The position numbers and the translations under genes were made by a program. This document shows positions 1-8,139 of a DNA stretch of 64,000 nt, piece by piece (positions within the stretch are counted from its first letter, which is position 1; every line of letters begins with the position of its first letter). This stretch comes from Bradyrhizobium cytisi (GTDB lineage: Bacteria; Pseudomonadota; Alphaproteobacteria; Rhizobiales; Xanthobacteraceae): positions 1-64,000 of the forward strand of contig NZ_VSSR01000005.1 of the NCBI RefSeq assembly GCF_008123515.1, written 5' to 3'. The notes under the pieces are model-generated. The model was not told the DNA's origin. It saw only the letters and a list, made by a program, of their open reading frames with translations, and did not search any database.

Positions 1-21
1 CAACCTGATCGGCTAACGCTC

Positions 22-400
22 CTAGCGGATTGAGCCGGCAATTTCGACAGGCGAACGATGGGTGCAGCCCGCAACGTCGGCAAAGGCCTCGTGAATGGAA
101 ATGCATTCCAGAAGCTGCGTGAAATCGCCGATCACCTTGATGGCCGTGTTATCCAGCCGTTGGAATTCCCAAAAATGCCCGCTGACAAAGTTGATCTGCG
201 GGCAAAGCTCGCGCGCCTATCGTCCCGGCATGCCCCCGCGCACTCCGAAGGCCCTGGCTTCGTACGATGCGGCAAGCATAACCCTACCGCCGACGGCGAT
301 TGGCTTGCCGCGCAACGAAGGGTCAAACAGCTGCTCTACCGAGGCATAGAAGGCGTCCAGGTCCGCATTCAAGATGGTGCTGTCGTAGCCATCCCGATCG
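22..400 (-). pseudogene. dinB: dinB (DNA polymerase IV) N-terminal relic
   Basis: Read on the minus strand, one frame gives a Y-family polymerase N-terminus: a [19 protein letters not shown] stretch, then [19 protein letters not shown], then ARELCPQ and ISIHEAFADVAGC. The frame has an in-frame TAG at 217-219, inside the normally continuous MPGR-KARELCPQ region, and ends at another TAG at 22-24 after only about 125 codons of a protein usually over 350 aa long. The second catalytic carboxylate motif, normally S-x-D-E, reads I-S-I-H-E, so a metal ligand is lost as well. The 5' end is not defined. Between 401 and 573 I see no gene. Family identity is confident from these motifs; the product cannot be a functional polymerase. 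Confidence 0.8.
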
Positions 401-573
401 AGTGCCCCTGGCGTTTCGAGGACGTAGTACCGCCGAGAACATCGCGAGAAATATTTGTAACGAGTGTCAAGCTACAGAGTGGGATCGAAGCAACACGGAC
501 CACGCGGCGGATTTCTCAAGGAGTGGGTATTGGCTTCAACAGATCGTCCAAGCGGGATTGATCTTCGCGAAAA

Positions 574-1152
574 TCACAGCTCTTCGAGGCGACGCCACCC
601 ATGCAGCACGCGACGGCCATGCGAGCTGAACGCGAAGAAGCAACCACCGCCAGCGGGTTGGTCATGGGCGCGATCAATCTCCAAACCGGAATAATGGCAG
701 TATAAGAGAGTACCAACGCCCCCGTGGCCGACAAAGAGCACGTCGCCCGGCGTGCTGCGCGCCAGCACGTGCTCGACCTCGCCGACAATGCGCAGCTGGG
801 CGTCAACCGCTCGTTCCCAGCCACGAATGCTGACGTGGGGTTGCCCGAAGAACTGATTGGCCACCGCCTCGAACTGGTCGGGGGCGAGGAAGCCCGTCGC
901 CGATCGGTCGTTCTCGTGCATCGCCTCGCGCACTTCCACGTCGACGCCCAGCTTTGCGGCAATGATCTCGGCGGTCTCGATCGCCTTTCGCTCTCCGCTG
1001 GAGATGACTTGTGTGGTACCTAACAACTCTCCCCCGATCGTCAGGGCCTCCGTACGCGCTTTCCCGACATCACTGAGGCCCCAGCGCGGAACGGGAACCG
1101 ACGGATCGATATTCACCTGAGGATGGGTGAGATAGCGTACGACATTCGTCAT
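574..1152 (-). CDS. Histidine phosphatase family protein (atypical N-terminal motif)
   Basis: This 192-aa protein has the phosphoglycerate-mutase/histidine-phosphatase layout. There is an N-terminal strand ending in a His (RYLTHPQV), a SSGERKAIETAEIIA segment like the usual SxxxRAxxTA, and a late VGHGGVGTLL motif carrying the second His. The canonical RHG signature is changed to THP, so the Arg that normally contacts phosphate is absent while the nucleophilic His remains. Its ATG overlaps the end of the upstream ABC ATPase gene by four bases, so it is probably the last gene of the amino-sugar import operon. A sugar-phosphate substrate is plausible but not shown by the sequence. Confidence 0.75.
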   Translation of the reverse strand: MTNVVRYLTHPQVNIDPSVPVPRWGLSDVGKARTEALTIGGELLGTTQVISSGERKAIETAEIIAAKLGVDVEVREAMHENDRSATGFLAPDQFEAVANQFFGQPHVSIRGWERAVDAQLRIVGEVEHVLARSTPGDVLFVGHGGVGTLLYCHYSGLEIDRAHDQPAGGGCFFAFSSHGRRVLHGWRRLEEL

Positions 1153-2267
1153 GATTGAACGATCGCGCCGTCAGACCAACTCGCGATCGGCATCGCAACA
1201 CGTATGCCGGAGGCGTCGAAGACGTGTACGTCGGGAGCCGCCGCAACGAGCGTCACAGTCTCGCCTCGCGACGGCGTCCGACGGCCGCGTACCTCTGCAA
1301 CGAACATCCTGCCGTCGACGCGGCGCAAATAGGCGAACGAGGCCTCGCCAAGCCGTTCGACGAGCTCGACGATGCCTTCGGCCGCGAAGGGACCGTTCAC
1401 GCCCCGGACAAGATGCTCCGGACGAACACCGAGCGTCAGCGTGTCGCCGACCTTCAGCGACGCTGCCGGCAGATCGAGGTTGAGAAACCCGGCACCGGCG
1501 ACACGCGCGCGTCCGCCCTCGATGGTTTCGACCTTTGCATCGAAGAAATTCATCGCGGGCGAGCCGATGAAGCCGGCGACGAACAGGTTAGCGGGTTCAT
1601 AGTAGAGGTCGAGCGGTTTTCCTACCTGTTCGATGCGGCCGTTGTTCATTACGACGATACGGTCGGCGAGCGTCATCGCCTCGACCTGATCGTGCGTCAC
1701 ATAAACGATCGTCGCTTTCAACACTCTGTGCAGGTTGGCGATCTCGACGCGGGTCGAGACGCGCAGCGCCGCATCGAGATTGGAGAGCGGTTCGTCGAAC
1801 AGGAAGACCGCGGGTTGGCGCACGATCGCGCGTCCGATCGCGACGCGCTGACGCTGGCCGCCAGAGAGATCGCGGGGATAGCGATCGAGGAGGTCTACGA
1901 GCCGCAGCATGCGGGCGGCTTCCGCGACGCGCCGCTCGCGTTCGGCCGGCGCCACGCCGGTAAATTTCAGACCGAACGTCATGTTCTTGCGCACATTCAT
2001 GTGCGGATAGAGTGCGTAGGACTGGAACACCATCGCGATGCCGCGCGCGGCAGGAGCGAGCGTATTGACGCACCTCTCTGCGATATGGATGTCACCGCTC
2101 GAGACGCCATCGAGCCCGGCGATCATGCGCAGAAGCGTCGACTTGCCACAGCCGGATGGGCCGACGAGCACGACGAACTCGCCGTCCTCGATGCCCAGGT
2201 TGATGTCCTTGAGCACTGTCGTCGCGCCATAACGCTTGTTGAGATGCTCGATGCGCAGATTGGCCAT
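1149..2267 (-). CDS. CUT1 sugar ABC transporter ATP-binding protein (UgpC/MsmK type)
   Basis: The 372-aa protein energises the sugar importer encoded upstream. It has Walker A GPSGCGKST near residue 37, a Q-loop (VFQSYALYP), signature LSGGQRQR, Walker B FLFDEPLSNLD and an H-loop (YVTHD). A C-terminal MOP/TOBE-like regulatory domain starts after about residue 235, as in UgpC, MalK and MsmK. It follows the two permease genes with an 8-bp gap and overlaps the phosphatase gene by four bases. ATPases of this family are often shared between importers, so activity with other systems is possible. A similar ATPase lies at 16201-17286. Confidence 0.93.
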   Translation of the reverse strand: MANLRIEHLNKRYGATTVLKDINLGIEDGEFVVLVGPSGCGKSTLLRMIAGLDGVSSGDIHIAERCVNTLAPAARGIAMVFQSYALYPHMNVRKNMTFGLKFTGVAPAERERRVAEAARMLRLVDLLDRYPRDLSGGQRQRVAIGRAIVRQPAVFLFDEPLSNLDAALRVSTRVEIANLHRVLKATIVYVTHDQVEAMTLADRIVVMNNGRIEQVGKPLDLYYEPANLFVAGFIGSPAMNFFDAKVETIEGGRARVAGAGFLNLDLPAASLKVGDTLTLGVRPEHLVRGVNGPFAAEGIVELVERLGEASFAYLRRVDGRMFVAEVRGRRTPSRGETVTLVAAAPDVHVFDASGIRVAMPIASWSDGAIVQS

Positions 2268-2275
2268 TCAACAAC

Positions 2276-3109
2276 CTATTTGACTGCGCCGGAAGTGAGG
2301 CCTGCGATGAGTTGGCGCGAGAGGATCACGTAGATCATCACAACCGGCAGGATCGCCATCGACAGCGCCGCGAGCACGGAATTCCAGTCGGTGATGTACT
2401 GGCCAAGAAACTGCTGCACCCCAAGCGTGACCGTATGCGTCGAGTCGCTCGACGTCAGGATCAGCGGAAACCAGAGATCGTTCCAGATCGGCACGATGGT
2501 GAAGACGGCGACGGTCGCGATCGCCGGACGCAGCAGCGGGGCGACCACTTCGAAGAAGATCCGGGTTTCCGGCACGCCGTCGCAGCGCGCGGCGTCCCGC
2601 AAGTCCCTGGGGATCTGCTGGATGAACTCGCTCAATATGAAGATCGACATCGGCAGGCCTTGCGCAACGTAGACGAGGATCAAGGCCGTCAGCGTGTCGT
2701 TCAGGCCCGCAGACCGCATCATGTTGAGGATCGCGACGGACCCGAGCCGGATCGGCACCATGATGCCGATCGACAGGAACAGTGCGAGCGCCGTCGAGCC
2801 GCGAAAGCGGTATTCGGTCAGGGCCCAGGCTGCCATCGCGCCAAACAGCAGCACGAGCGCCATGCTGACGAGAGTCACGATCAGCGAATTCGAATAGTAG
2901 GTCAGGATATGAGAGGAGCGAAAAACCTTCTCATAGCCGACGAGGCTGAAGGTCGCAGCGTCCGGCGGCGCAAGCGGGCTGCCGAAGATGGCGCTACGCA
3001 CCTTGAACGAATTCATCACGACGAGCAGGATTGGACCAACCGCAAGCAGGCTATAGGCGATCAGGACGAGATGGACACCGAGGCTCTTTGCGCGCTGCTC
3101 CGCCGTCAT
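2276..3109 (-). CDS. Carbohydrate ABC transporter permease (MalG-like)
   Basis: This 277-aa membrane protein should span the inner membrane about six times; hydrophobic stretches are obvious from residue 11 to the C-terminus. The EAA-type cytoplasmic loop that docks on the ATPase reads RDLRDAARCDGVPETRIFFE. The ending GLTSGAVK is typical of MalG-type subunits. The gene lies seven bases after the MalF-like permease gene and eight bases before the ATPase gene, so the three are co-transcribed. Neighbouring kinase, deaminase, NagA and etherase genes point to an amino sugar or its disaccharide as the transported substrate. Confidence 0.92.
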   Translation of the reverse strand: MTAEQRAKSLGVHLVLIAYSLLAVGPILLVVMNSFKVRSAIFGSPLAPPDAATFSLVGYEKVFRSSHILTYYSNSLIVTLVSMALVLLFGAMAAWALTEYRFRGSTALALFLSIGIMVPIRLGSVAILNMMRSAGLNDTLTALILVYVAQGLPMSIFILSEFIQQIPRDLRDAARCDGVPETRIFFEVVAPLLRPAIATVAVFTIVPIWNDLWFPLILTSSDSTHTVTLGVQQFLGQYITDWNSVLAALSMAILPVVMIYVILSRQLIAGLTSGAVK

Positions 3110-3116
3110 GCCGCCC

Positions 3117-4067
3117 TCAGAATGCGTAACGGCGGATGCGCCGCTGAACGAGGAAGAGATAGAGGCAGAGGCCGAGGAGAATGATGAAGAACATCACGGT
3201 CGCGACCGCGGCGCCCATCGTCGGATTGCCGAGCTGGAGTTGATTGCCGAAGAAGGTGCGATAGAAGAACGTGCCGAGAATGTCGGTCGCAAAATTCGGT
3301 CCCGCAAGCGCACCCTTGACCGAATAGATCAGGTCGAAAGCGTTGAAGTTCGCGACGAAGGTCAAGACCGAGACTAGGCTGATCGTCGGCAGGACGAGCG
3401 GAAGCTTGATGTGGAAGAAGATGCGGAATTGTCCGAGCCCATCGACGCGTGCCGCGTCGATCAACTCTTCGGGGATGTTGAGCAGCGCGGCGTAGATCAG
3501 CATCATCGGGATGCCGACGAATTGCCACACGGAAATGAGGGACAGGGTTACGAGCGCGCTCGATTCGAGCCCCAGCCAGGGAGCGAACAGGGAGCCCAAC
3601 CCCACGGCCTTCAAAGCGCCGGCAGCGACGCCCCAGAGCGGGGACAGGATCAGGTTCCAGGAGAATCCGACGATGACAACCGAGAGCATCGTCGGCAAAA
3701 ACATGACGGTGCGATAAAAGCCCTTGAGCCTCAGGCCCGGCAGGCTCAGCAATCCTGCGAGCGCAATACCGATCGGATTCTGCATGCACATGTGCACGGC
3801 GAAGAAGATCAGATTGTTTCCGAGGGCATTCCAGAACGGCTTCGACCACAGCGCATCGCCGAGCAGCGTCTCGAAATTGGCGAGGCCGACGAAAGATCGG
3901 GCTCCGGACGGATCGCTCGTGTAGGTGGAGAGCGCCATCGTCGCGACGAGAGGATAGATCGAGAACAGGGTGTAGATCACGACCGCCGGTCCGAGAAAGA
4001 ACAGCAGAAGCCCCGCGAGTTTTGCGCGAGGCATCTGGGCCGTGATGTTCGAGACCGGTTCAGCCAT
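3117..4067 (-). CDS. Carbohydrate ABC transporter permease (MalF-like)
   Basis: The 316-aa protein is the second membrane subunit of the importer. It starts with a cytoplasmic leader (MAEPVSNITAQMPRAKLAG) followed by a first strong membrane helix. A periplasmic segment mentions TYTSDPSGARSFVGLANFE, typical of MalF/UgpA homologues, and the EAA loop reads EELIDAARVDGLGQFRIFF. It pairs with the MalG-like subunit seven bases downstream. A 140-base gap with a hairpin separates it from the upstream binding-protein gene, which allows different protein levels. Confidence 0.92.
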   Translation of the reverse strand: MAEPVSNITAQMPRAKLAGLLLFFLGPAVVIYTLFSIYPLVATMALSTYTSDPSGARSFVGLANFETLLGDALWSKPFWNALGNNLIFFAVHMCMQNPIGIALAGLLSLPGLRLKGFYRTVMFLPTMLSVVIVGFSWNLILSPLWGVAAGALKAVGLGSLFAPWLGLESSALVTLSLISVWQFVGIPMMLIYAALLNIPEELIDAARVDGLGQFRIFFHIKLPLVLPTISLVSVLTFVANFNAFDLIYSVKGALAGPNFATDILGTFFYRTFFGNQLQLGNPTMGAAVATVMFFIILLGLCLYLFLVQRRIRRYAF

Positions 4068-4173
4068 GATGGAAAGAGATTAAACCTGCGTTGTCGTCCC
4101 TCTCCGCGCTTGCGGCTCATGCCGTCTTGTTAGCGGAGTGTGCAGCCACTGTCGAATGAAACAAGGACAGTCG

Positions 4174-4199
4174 CCTCTCCCCGCCAAAGCGGGAAGAGG
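4174..4199 (-). terminator. Hairpin between binding-protein and permease genes
   Basis: Inverted arms CCTCTCCCCGC (4174-4184) and GCGGGAAGAGG (4189-4199) pair at ten of eleven positions around a CAAA-type loop. There is no following T-run, so it is more likely an mRNA-stabilising or partial-termination structure than a full terminator. It sits just after the binding-protein gene. Confidence 0.6.
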
Positions 4200-4207
4200 G
4201 ACCGACG

Positions 4208-5470
4208 TCACTTGGCGGGCTTGTACCACTTGTCGAGGCCATCCTGGAGCTGCTTGCCGGCAGCATCGGGCGTCAGCTTGCCGTTGACGACCTGCGCGGA
4301 CACGTTCCAGAGCTCGTTTTCCAGATTCGGCGTACCGCGCGACAGGATCTGATACGAGTTGCGGATCGTCGACTTGCAGGTCTGGCGCCATCCGACCATG
4401 GCTGCGGCGACGTCGTCGTCGACCTTGACGGCAGTCTTGGCGAGTGGGAAGAAGCCGGGAAGCGCGTTGGCGTAGATCGCTGCGAATTCCGGCGTCGTCA
4501 GCCATTCCAGGAATTTCTTTGCGTCTTCCTTATTCTTCGACGCTGCATTGATGCCCATCGCGATGTCGGTGTGATCGGAGATATAGCAATCCGTCGTGCC
4601 GGCCGGCTGCGGCGGCGGGAATGCACCCATGGCGAATTTCGCCTGGCCCCGGAAGGTCGAGATATCCCACGAGCCAGCCGCATAAATCGCGCCCTTGCCG
4701 AGCGAGAACAGGTTCTGACTGTCAGCGTAGGTCTGCGCCTGGAAGCCAGATCCGAGGTACGGCGCCCAGCTTGCGATCTCCTTGAAGGCCGCGACGTATT
4801 GCGGATCGGTGAGCTTCTCCTTGCCCGCAATGAGATTGGCGCGACCGGTCTCGCCCTTCCAATAGTCGGGACCGACGTTCTGGAATCCCATGGTCGCGGC
4901 CTCCCACTGGTCAGCCGTGCCCATCACCAGCGGGACATAGGTCCCGTCCTTCTTGAATTTCTCAAGCACAGCGTGGAATTCATCGAGCGTCTTTGGCTCA
5001 GATGCGCCGACTTTGGCGAATGCTTCCTTGTTGTAGATGAACCCGGCGATGACGGACGCGATCGGAACGCAGAAGGTGGTTTTGCCGTCGTCGGTTTGCC
5101 ATGCGGCCTTTGCGACGTCGGAGAAATTGTCCATGCCCTTGAGGCCGTCGACCGCGTCAAGCTGATGCTTTTGATAGAGCGCGAGCGAGGCGTCGAACGG
5201 ACGGCACGTAATGAGATCGCCGGCGGTGCCGCCATCGAGCCGCGCGTTAAGGGCGGCGTTGTATTCCTTTGGCGCCGAAGGCGCGAATTCGATCTTGATG
5301 TCGGGATAGTGCTTGTTGAAGGCGGGGATGATCTTCGAGTTCCAGATGTCGGCGTCGTCATTGCGCCAGCTCTCGATCTTCAACGAGCCTGCCTGGGCCG
5401 ACGCAAGCCCCGCAAGCAACGCCAACGCGGCAAGCTCAGCTCCCATTGCAGCCTTGAATGTCCGTCTCAT
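4208..5470 (-). CDS. Extracellular sugar-binding protein (CUT1 importer)
   Basis: The 420-aa periplasmic protein captures the sugar for the importer. It opens with a Sec signal peptide (MRRTFKAAMGAELAALALLAGLASAQA) and continues as a family 1 binding protein. A strand with KIESWRNDDADIW is followed by the lobe containing PAFNKHYPDIKIEF. Later features include GFIYNKEAFAKVGASEPKTLDEF and the aromatic-rich AAGSWDISTFRGQ. Length is normal for the group. It is first among the importer genes and lies one base after the etherase gene on the same strand. Amino-sugar binding is inferred only from the surrounding catabolic genes. Confidence 0.92.
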   Translation of the reverse strand: MRRTFKAAMGAELAALALLAGLASAQAGSLKIESWRNDDADIWNSKIIPAFNKHYPDIKIEFAPSAPKEYNAALNARLDGGTAGDLITCRPFDASLALYQKHQLDAVDGLKGMDNFSDVAKAAWQTDDGKTTFCVPIASVIAGFIYNKEAFAKVGASEPKTLDEFHAVLEKFKKDGTYVPLVMGTADQWEAATMGFQNVGPDYWKGETGRANLIAGKEKLTDPQYVAAFKEIASWAPYLGSGFQAQTYADSQNLFSLGKGAIYAAGSWDISTFRGQAKFAMGAFPPPQPAGTTDCYISDHTDIAMGINAASKNKEDAKKFLEWLTTPEFAAIYANALPGFFPLAKTAVKVDDDVAAAMVGWRQTCKSTIRNSYQILSRGTPNLENELWNVSAQVVNGKLTPDAAGKQLQDGLDKWYKPAK

Positions 5471-5471
5471 G

Positions 5472-6422
5472 CTACGCTCCCTTGTTCGGGCCTTCGCCCT
5501 TGATCCCGTTGGCGCTTGCGCGTGCGCGGCTCAACGCGTCGTCTATCCGGCCTTCCGCAGCAGCGAGCCACGTGACGGCTTCGCTCATGCTGACGACACC
5601 GCAGGCAATCAGGATTGCCGGCTTAACCTCGCCGCTGGCCTCGCGCAGCGCCGCTTCCGCTTTGGCATCGCTGACGCCGGCGATTGTTGCGACGATCCCG
5701 CGCGCCCGCTCGCGCAATTTCGCATTGTCGGCCTTCAGATTGACCATCAGGCCCCGATGGATGTGACCAAGCTCGAACCCCATCAATGACGAGAGCATGC
5801 CTAGCGCGGCCTTTTGCGCAGCTCCGGCCGCGAGCCGTGTCGAGCCGCGCAGCGCCTCCTCTCCGCTCTCGAGCAAGATCGACGCGTCGGCACCGACGAG
5901 CAAGGGCGAGCCCTGACGATGCGCGATGCCGATGACGAAGGCGCTACGGCGGCGCGCCGCTGCGGCCGCTGCGACTGTGAACGGCGTCGAGCCGCTCGCC
6001 GATACGACGATCACGGCATCACCGGAGAGATCACCGAGCCCGGTTATCGCGCGCTCACCGGCTGCGGCATCGTCCTCCGCGACGCCATCGATGCGGAACG
6101 GCTCGGTGGTCCCGCCGGGCAGGACAATCGCGATGCGGCTCTCATCGAGGCCGAACGTGCCGGGAAGCTCGGCCGCATCTTCAGCGGCCGCAAGACCGGA
6201 AGAGCCGGCGCCCACATAGATCAGCCGTCCCCCTGCTCGCCAGATCGCCGCGAGGCGAAGCGCGGCGGCGCGGATGTCGCCGGAGGCAGCCGCGACCGAA
6301 GCGATCGCCCGGCGGTAGGATGCGAGCATCGCCTCCGCGAACACCGCCTCATCGATGGTCACGACACCACCGGTGTCGCGGCACCTCTCTCCGTCCGTCT
6401 CCAGCCGCGGCAGCACCGACAT
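5472..6422 (-). CDS. murQ: MurQ-like N-acetylmuramic acid 6-phosphate etherase (SIS domain)
   Basis: This 316-aa SIS-domain protein matches the MurQ layout. It shows RAGGRLIYVGAGSSGLAAAEDAAELPGTFG cut into its parts: glycine-rich loop, then DAAE near the catalytic Glu. It also has VVSASGSTPF and RGSTRLAAGAAQKAALGMLSSLMGF, followed by NLKADNAKLRERA. MurQ cleaves the lactyl ether of MurNAc-6-P to GlcNAc-6-P and lactate, which would feed NagA downstream. I chose the ATG at 6422 because the longer frame runs through the operator region. It diverges from the kinase gene and immediately precedes the binding-protein gene. It could act on a related sugar phosphate. Confidence 0.8.
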   Translation of the reverse strand: MSVLPRLETDGERCRDTGGVVTIDEAVFAEAMLASYRRAIASVAAASGDIRAAALRLAAIWRAGGRLIYVGAGSSGLAAAEDAAELPGTFGLDESRIAIVLPGGTTEPFRIDGVAEDDAAAGERAITGLGDLSGDAVIVVSASGSTPFTVAAAAAARRRSAFVIGIAHRQGSPLLVGADASILLESGEEALRGSTRLAAGAAQKAALGMLSSLMGFELGHIHRGLMVNLKADNAKLRERARGIVATIAGVSDAKAEAALREASGEVKPAILIACGVVSMSEAVTWLAAAEGRIDDALSRARASANGIKGEGPNKGA

Positions 6423-6425
6423 CGT

Positions 6426-6480
6426 GGATACCAATGGTAGATACCTCTTGTATTTGCTTTTGCCACCTGACATACCACTT
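6426..6480. promoter_or_regulatory. NagR/DasR-like operator cluster in divergent promoter
   Basis: The 92-base gap between murQ and the kinase gene contains three ATACC/GGTAT elements. GGATACCAAT is at 6426-6435, the near-palindrome GGTAGATACC is at 6436-6445, and GACATACCACTT is at 6469-6480. On the minus strand two of them share the pattern ACAAG-n-GGTAT-n-T. The known sites for NagR (YvoA) and DasR contain TGGTATAGA or TGGTCTAGACCA, so the resemblance fits the GntR/HutC-type regulator encoded at 7384. Binding is inferred. Confidence 0.55.
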
Positions 6481-6514
6481 GTCTAGGGGCGTTAAGAACT
6501 TTTTAGGAGGCTCC

Positions 6515-7393
6515 GTGGCGACGGCCCAGTTTTTCCTCGGTGTGGATGGCGGCGCGACCCGCTGCCGCGCGAGATTGCGGGATTCGTCGGGTCGCGAGCT
6601 CGGGCACGGCCTCGGGCCGGCTTCGAACATCTATCTCGATTTCGACGAAGCCATGCGGGTCGTCCGTGAAACGATCGAGTCCGCCATCGCGGCCGGCGCA
6701 CCAAGGCAGGAGATCGCAGTCGGCCTTAGCCTTGCCGGGCTTTCGGACGACGAGGAAGCGGCGCGCGTCTCCGCCGCCCTGCCCGGCTTTGCACACATCG
6801 TCGCCGTCAATGATGCAGTCGCCGCCTGCGTCGGCGCCAATGGCCTCGGCGATGGCGGCCTGATTATCGCGGGCACGGGCTCGGCGGGCATAGCTCGCGT
6901 GGGAGCTCGAACGACTATTATCGGCGGACGCGGTTTCTGGCTTGGCGACGACGGATCCGCTGCACGGCTTGGCGAGTCGGCGTTGCGCGCGACGCTGCGT
7001 GCAATCGATGGCCTCGAGCCGATGAGCGGCCTGGCGCAAGCGCTCGGGCACCATTTCGATGGCGATCCGTTGCGGATGAGCCGCTGGGCAGCGGACGCAA
7101 GGCCACGCGACTACGGCGCCTTCGCGCCCCAGATCCTGGACGTCGCCAGGTCCGGAGATATGCGCGCGCGCGAAATTGTCGGCGAAGCAGCCAGCGCGAT
7201 AGCGGCGCTTGCGAACGCCCTGAATGCACTTGGCGCCGAGCGCGTTGCCCTCGCCGGCGGCTTCGGTGAGCCCTTGCGCCCGTTTTTGCCGCCTGATGTG
7301 GCCAAGCGCCTCTCCGTGCCCCGGCGCGACGCAGTCGACGGCGCGATCCTGCTCATCGGCGGAACGCTCGCGGAGGACGCCGCATGTCCATGA
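6515..7393 (+). CDS. BadF/BadG/BcrA/BcrD-type sugar kinase (N-acetylglucosamine kinase-like)
   Basis: This 292-aa ATPase has the acetate/sugar-kinase fold. It shows a phosphate-1 loop (LGVDGGATRCRARL), a VNDAVAAC segment with the putative catalytic Asp, an IAGTGSAGI phosphate-2 loop and an adenosine motif near VALAGGFGEPL. Family members phosphorylate GlcNAc or glucosamine with ATP. The GTG at 6515 was chosen over the longer frame because TAGGAGG lies four bases upstream of it. It provides the phosphorylation that a PTS would otherwise give, consistent with ABC import. It overlaps the regulator gene by ten bases. Confidence 0.85.
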   Translation: MATAQFFLGVDGGATRCRARLRDSSGRELGHGLGPASNIYLDFDEAMRVVRETIESAIAAGAPRQEIAVGLSLAGLSDDEEAARVSAALPGFAHIVAVNDAVAACVGANGLGDGGLIIAGTGSAGIARVGARTTIIGGRGFWLGDDGSAARLGESALRATLRAIDGLEPMSGLAQALGHHFDGDPLRMSRWAADARPRDYGAFAPQILDVARSGDMRAREIVGEAASAIAALANALNALGAERVALAGGFGEPLRPFLPPDVAKRLSVPRRDAVDGAILLIGGTLAEDAACP

Positions 7394-8139
7394 CGGTCGA
7401 AACCGCGCCGGGCCAGAAGCTCTATCGTGCCGTGGTCGACGCGCTTCGGCGCGAGATTGAGACCGGACGCTTCGCAGAGACGCAATTGCTTCCGGCCGAG
7501 CGCGAATTGTGCGAGCTGCTCGAGGTATCGCGCACCACGCTGCGCAAGGCGATTGCCGACCTGATCGCCGAAGGCGTGCTATTTCACCGCCACGGCGCCG
7601 GCACCTTCATCCATCGCGCGACGCCGCGCGTCGAGCAGCCCTCCTCACGCCTGACGAGCTTCACGGAAGACATGCGGCTGCGTGGATTGGAGGCGAGCTC
7701 GCGCGAGCTCGAGCGCGGCGTGTTCCTGCCGACACCGGAAGAGTCCATGATGCTTGGCGTACGGCCGAACGAACGCGTGTTCCGGCTCGGCCGCCTGCGC
7801 CTGGCTGACGGTTCGCCCATGGCGATCGAGCGCGCCGCCGTGCCGATACGCTTTCTTCCCGAACAGGATTCGGTCGGCGGTTCGCTTTACGAGGCGCTCT
7901 CCGCGCGAGGCTTCAAGCCCGCCCGGGGCTTGCAGCGCTTGCGTGCGACCCTCGTCGATCAGTCGGATGCGGAACTGCTCGGCGTCGCACCGGACAGCCC
8001 GGCGCTCTATATCCAGCGCATCGCCTATCTTGCCGACGGATCCTGCGTCGAATTCACGAAATCCTGGTACCGGGCGGACGCCTATGACTTCGTCTCCGAA
8101 CTCACGCTGTCGCCACCGGCCCGAAAGGCGCACCGATGA
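7384..8139 (+). CDS. GntR-family transcriptional regulator (HutC/NagR subfamily)
   Basis: The 251-aa protein has an N-terminal winged helix (residues about 12-78) with PAERELCELLEVSRTTLRKAI as recognition helix region. A UTRA effector domain (about 95-240) includes SLYEALSARGFKPARG. The group includes NagR and DasR, which respond to phosphorylated amino sugars. Its place between the kinase and deaminase genes, with overlaps at both ends, makes it the likely regulator of both divergent operons through the ATACC/GGTAT sites at 6426-6480. I cannot tell repression from activation. Confidence 0.9.
   Translation: MSMTVETAPGQKLYRAVVDALRREIETGRFAETQLLPAERELCELLEVSRTTLRKAIADLIAEGVLFHRHGAGTFIHRATPRVEQPSSRLTSFTEDMRLRGLEASSRELERGVFLPTPEESMMLGVRPNERVFRLGRLRLADGSPMAIERAAVPIRFLPEQDSVGGSLYEALSARGFKPARGLQRLRATLVDQSDAELLGVAPDSPALYIQRIAYLADGSCVEFTKSWYRADAYDFVSELTLSPPARKAHR

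Noticed and set aside
58..561. 167-codon plus-strand frame at the window start
   Set aside because: It lies opposite the dinB relic and its translation has no recognisable motif; the minus-strand dinB similarity explains this region better.
2312..3184. Long plus-strand frame opposite the MalG-like permease gene
   Set aside because: Same type of shadow: Arg/Asp/His-rich with no family resemblance.
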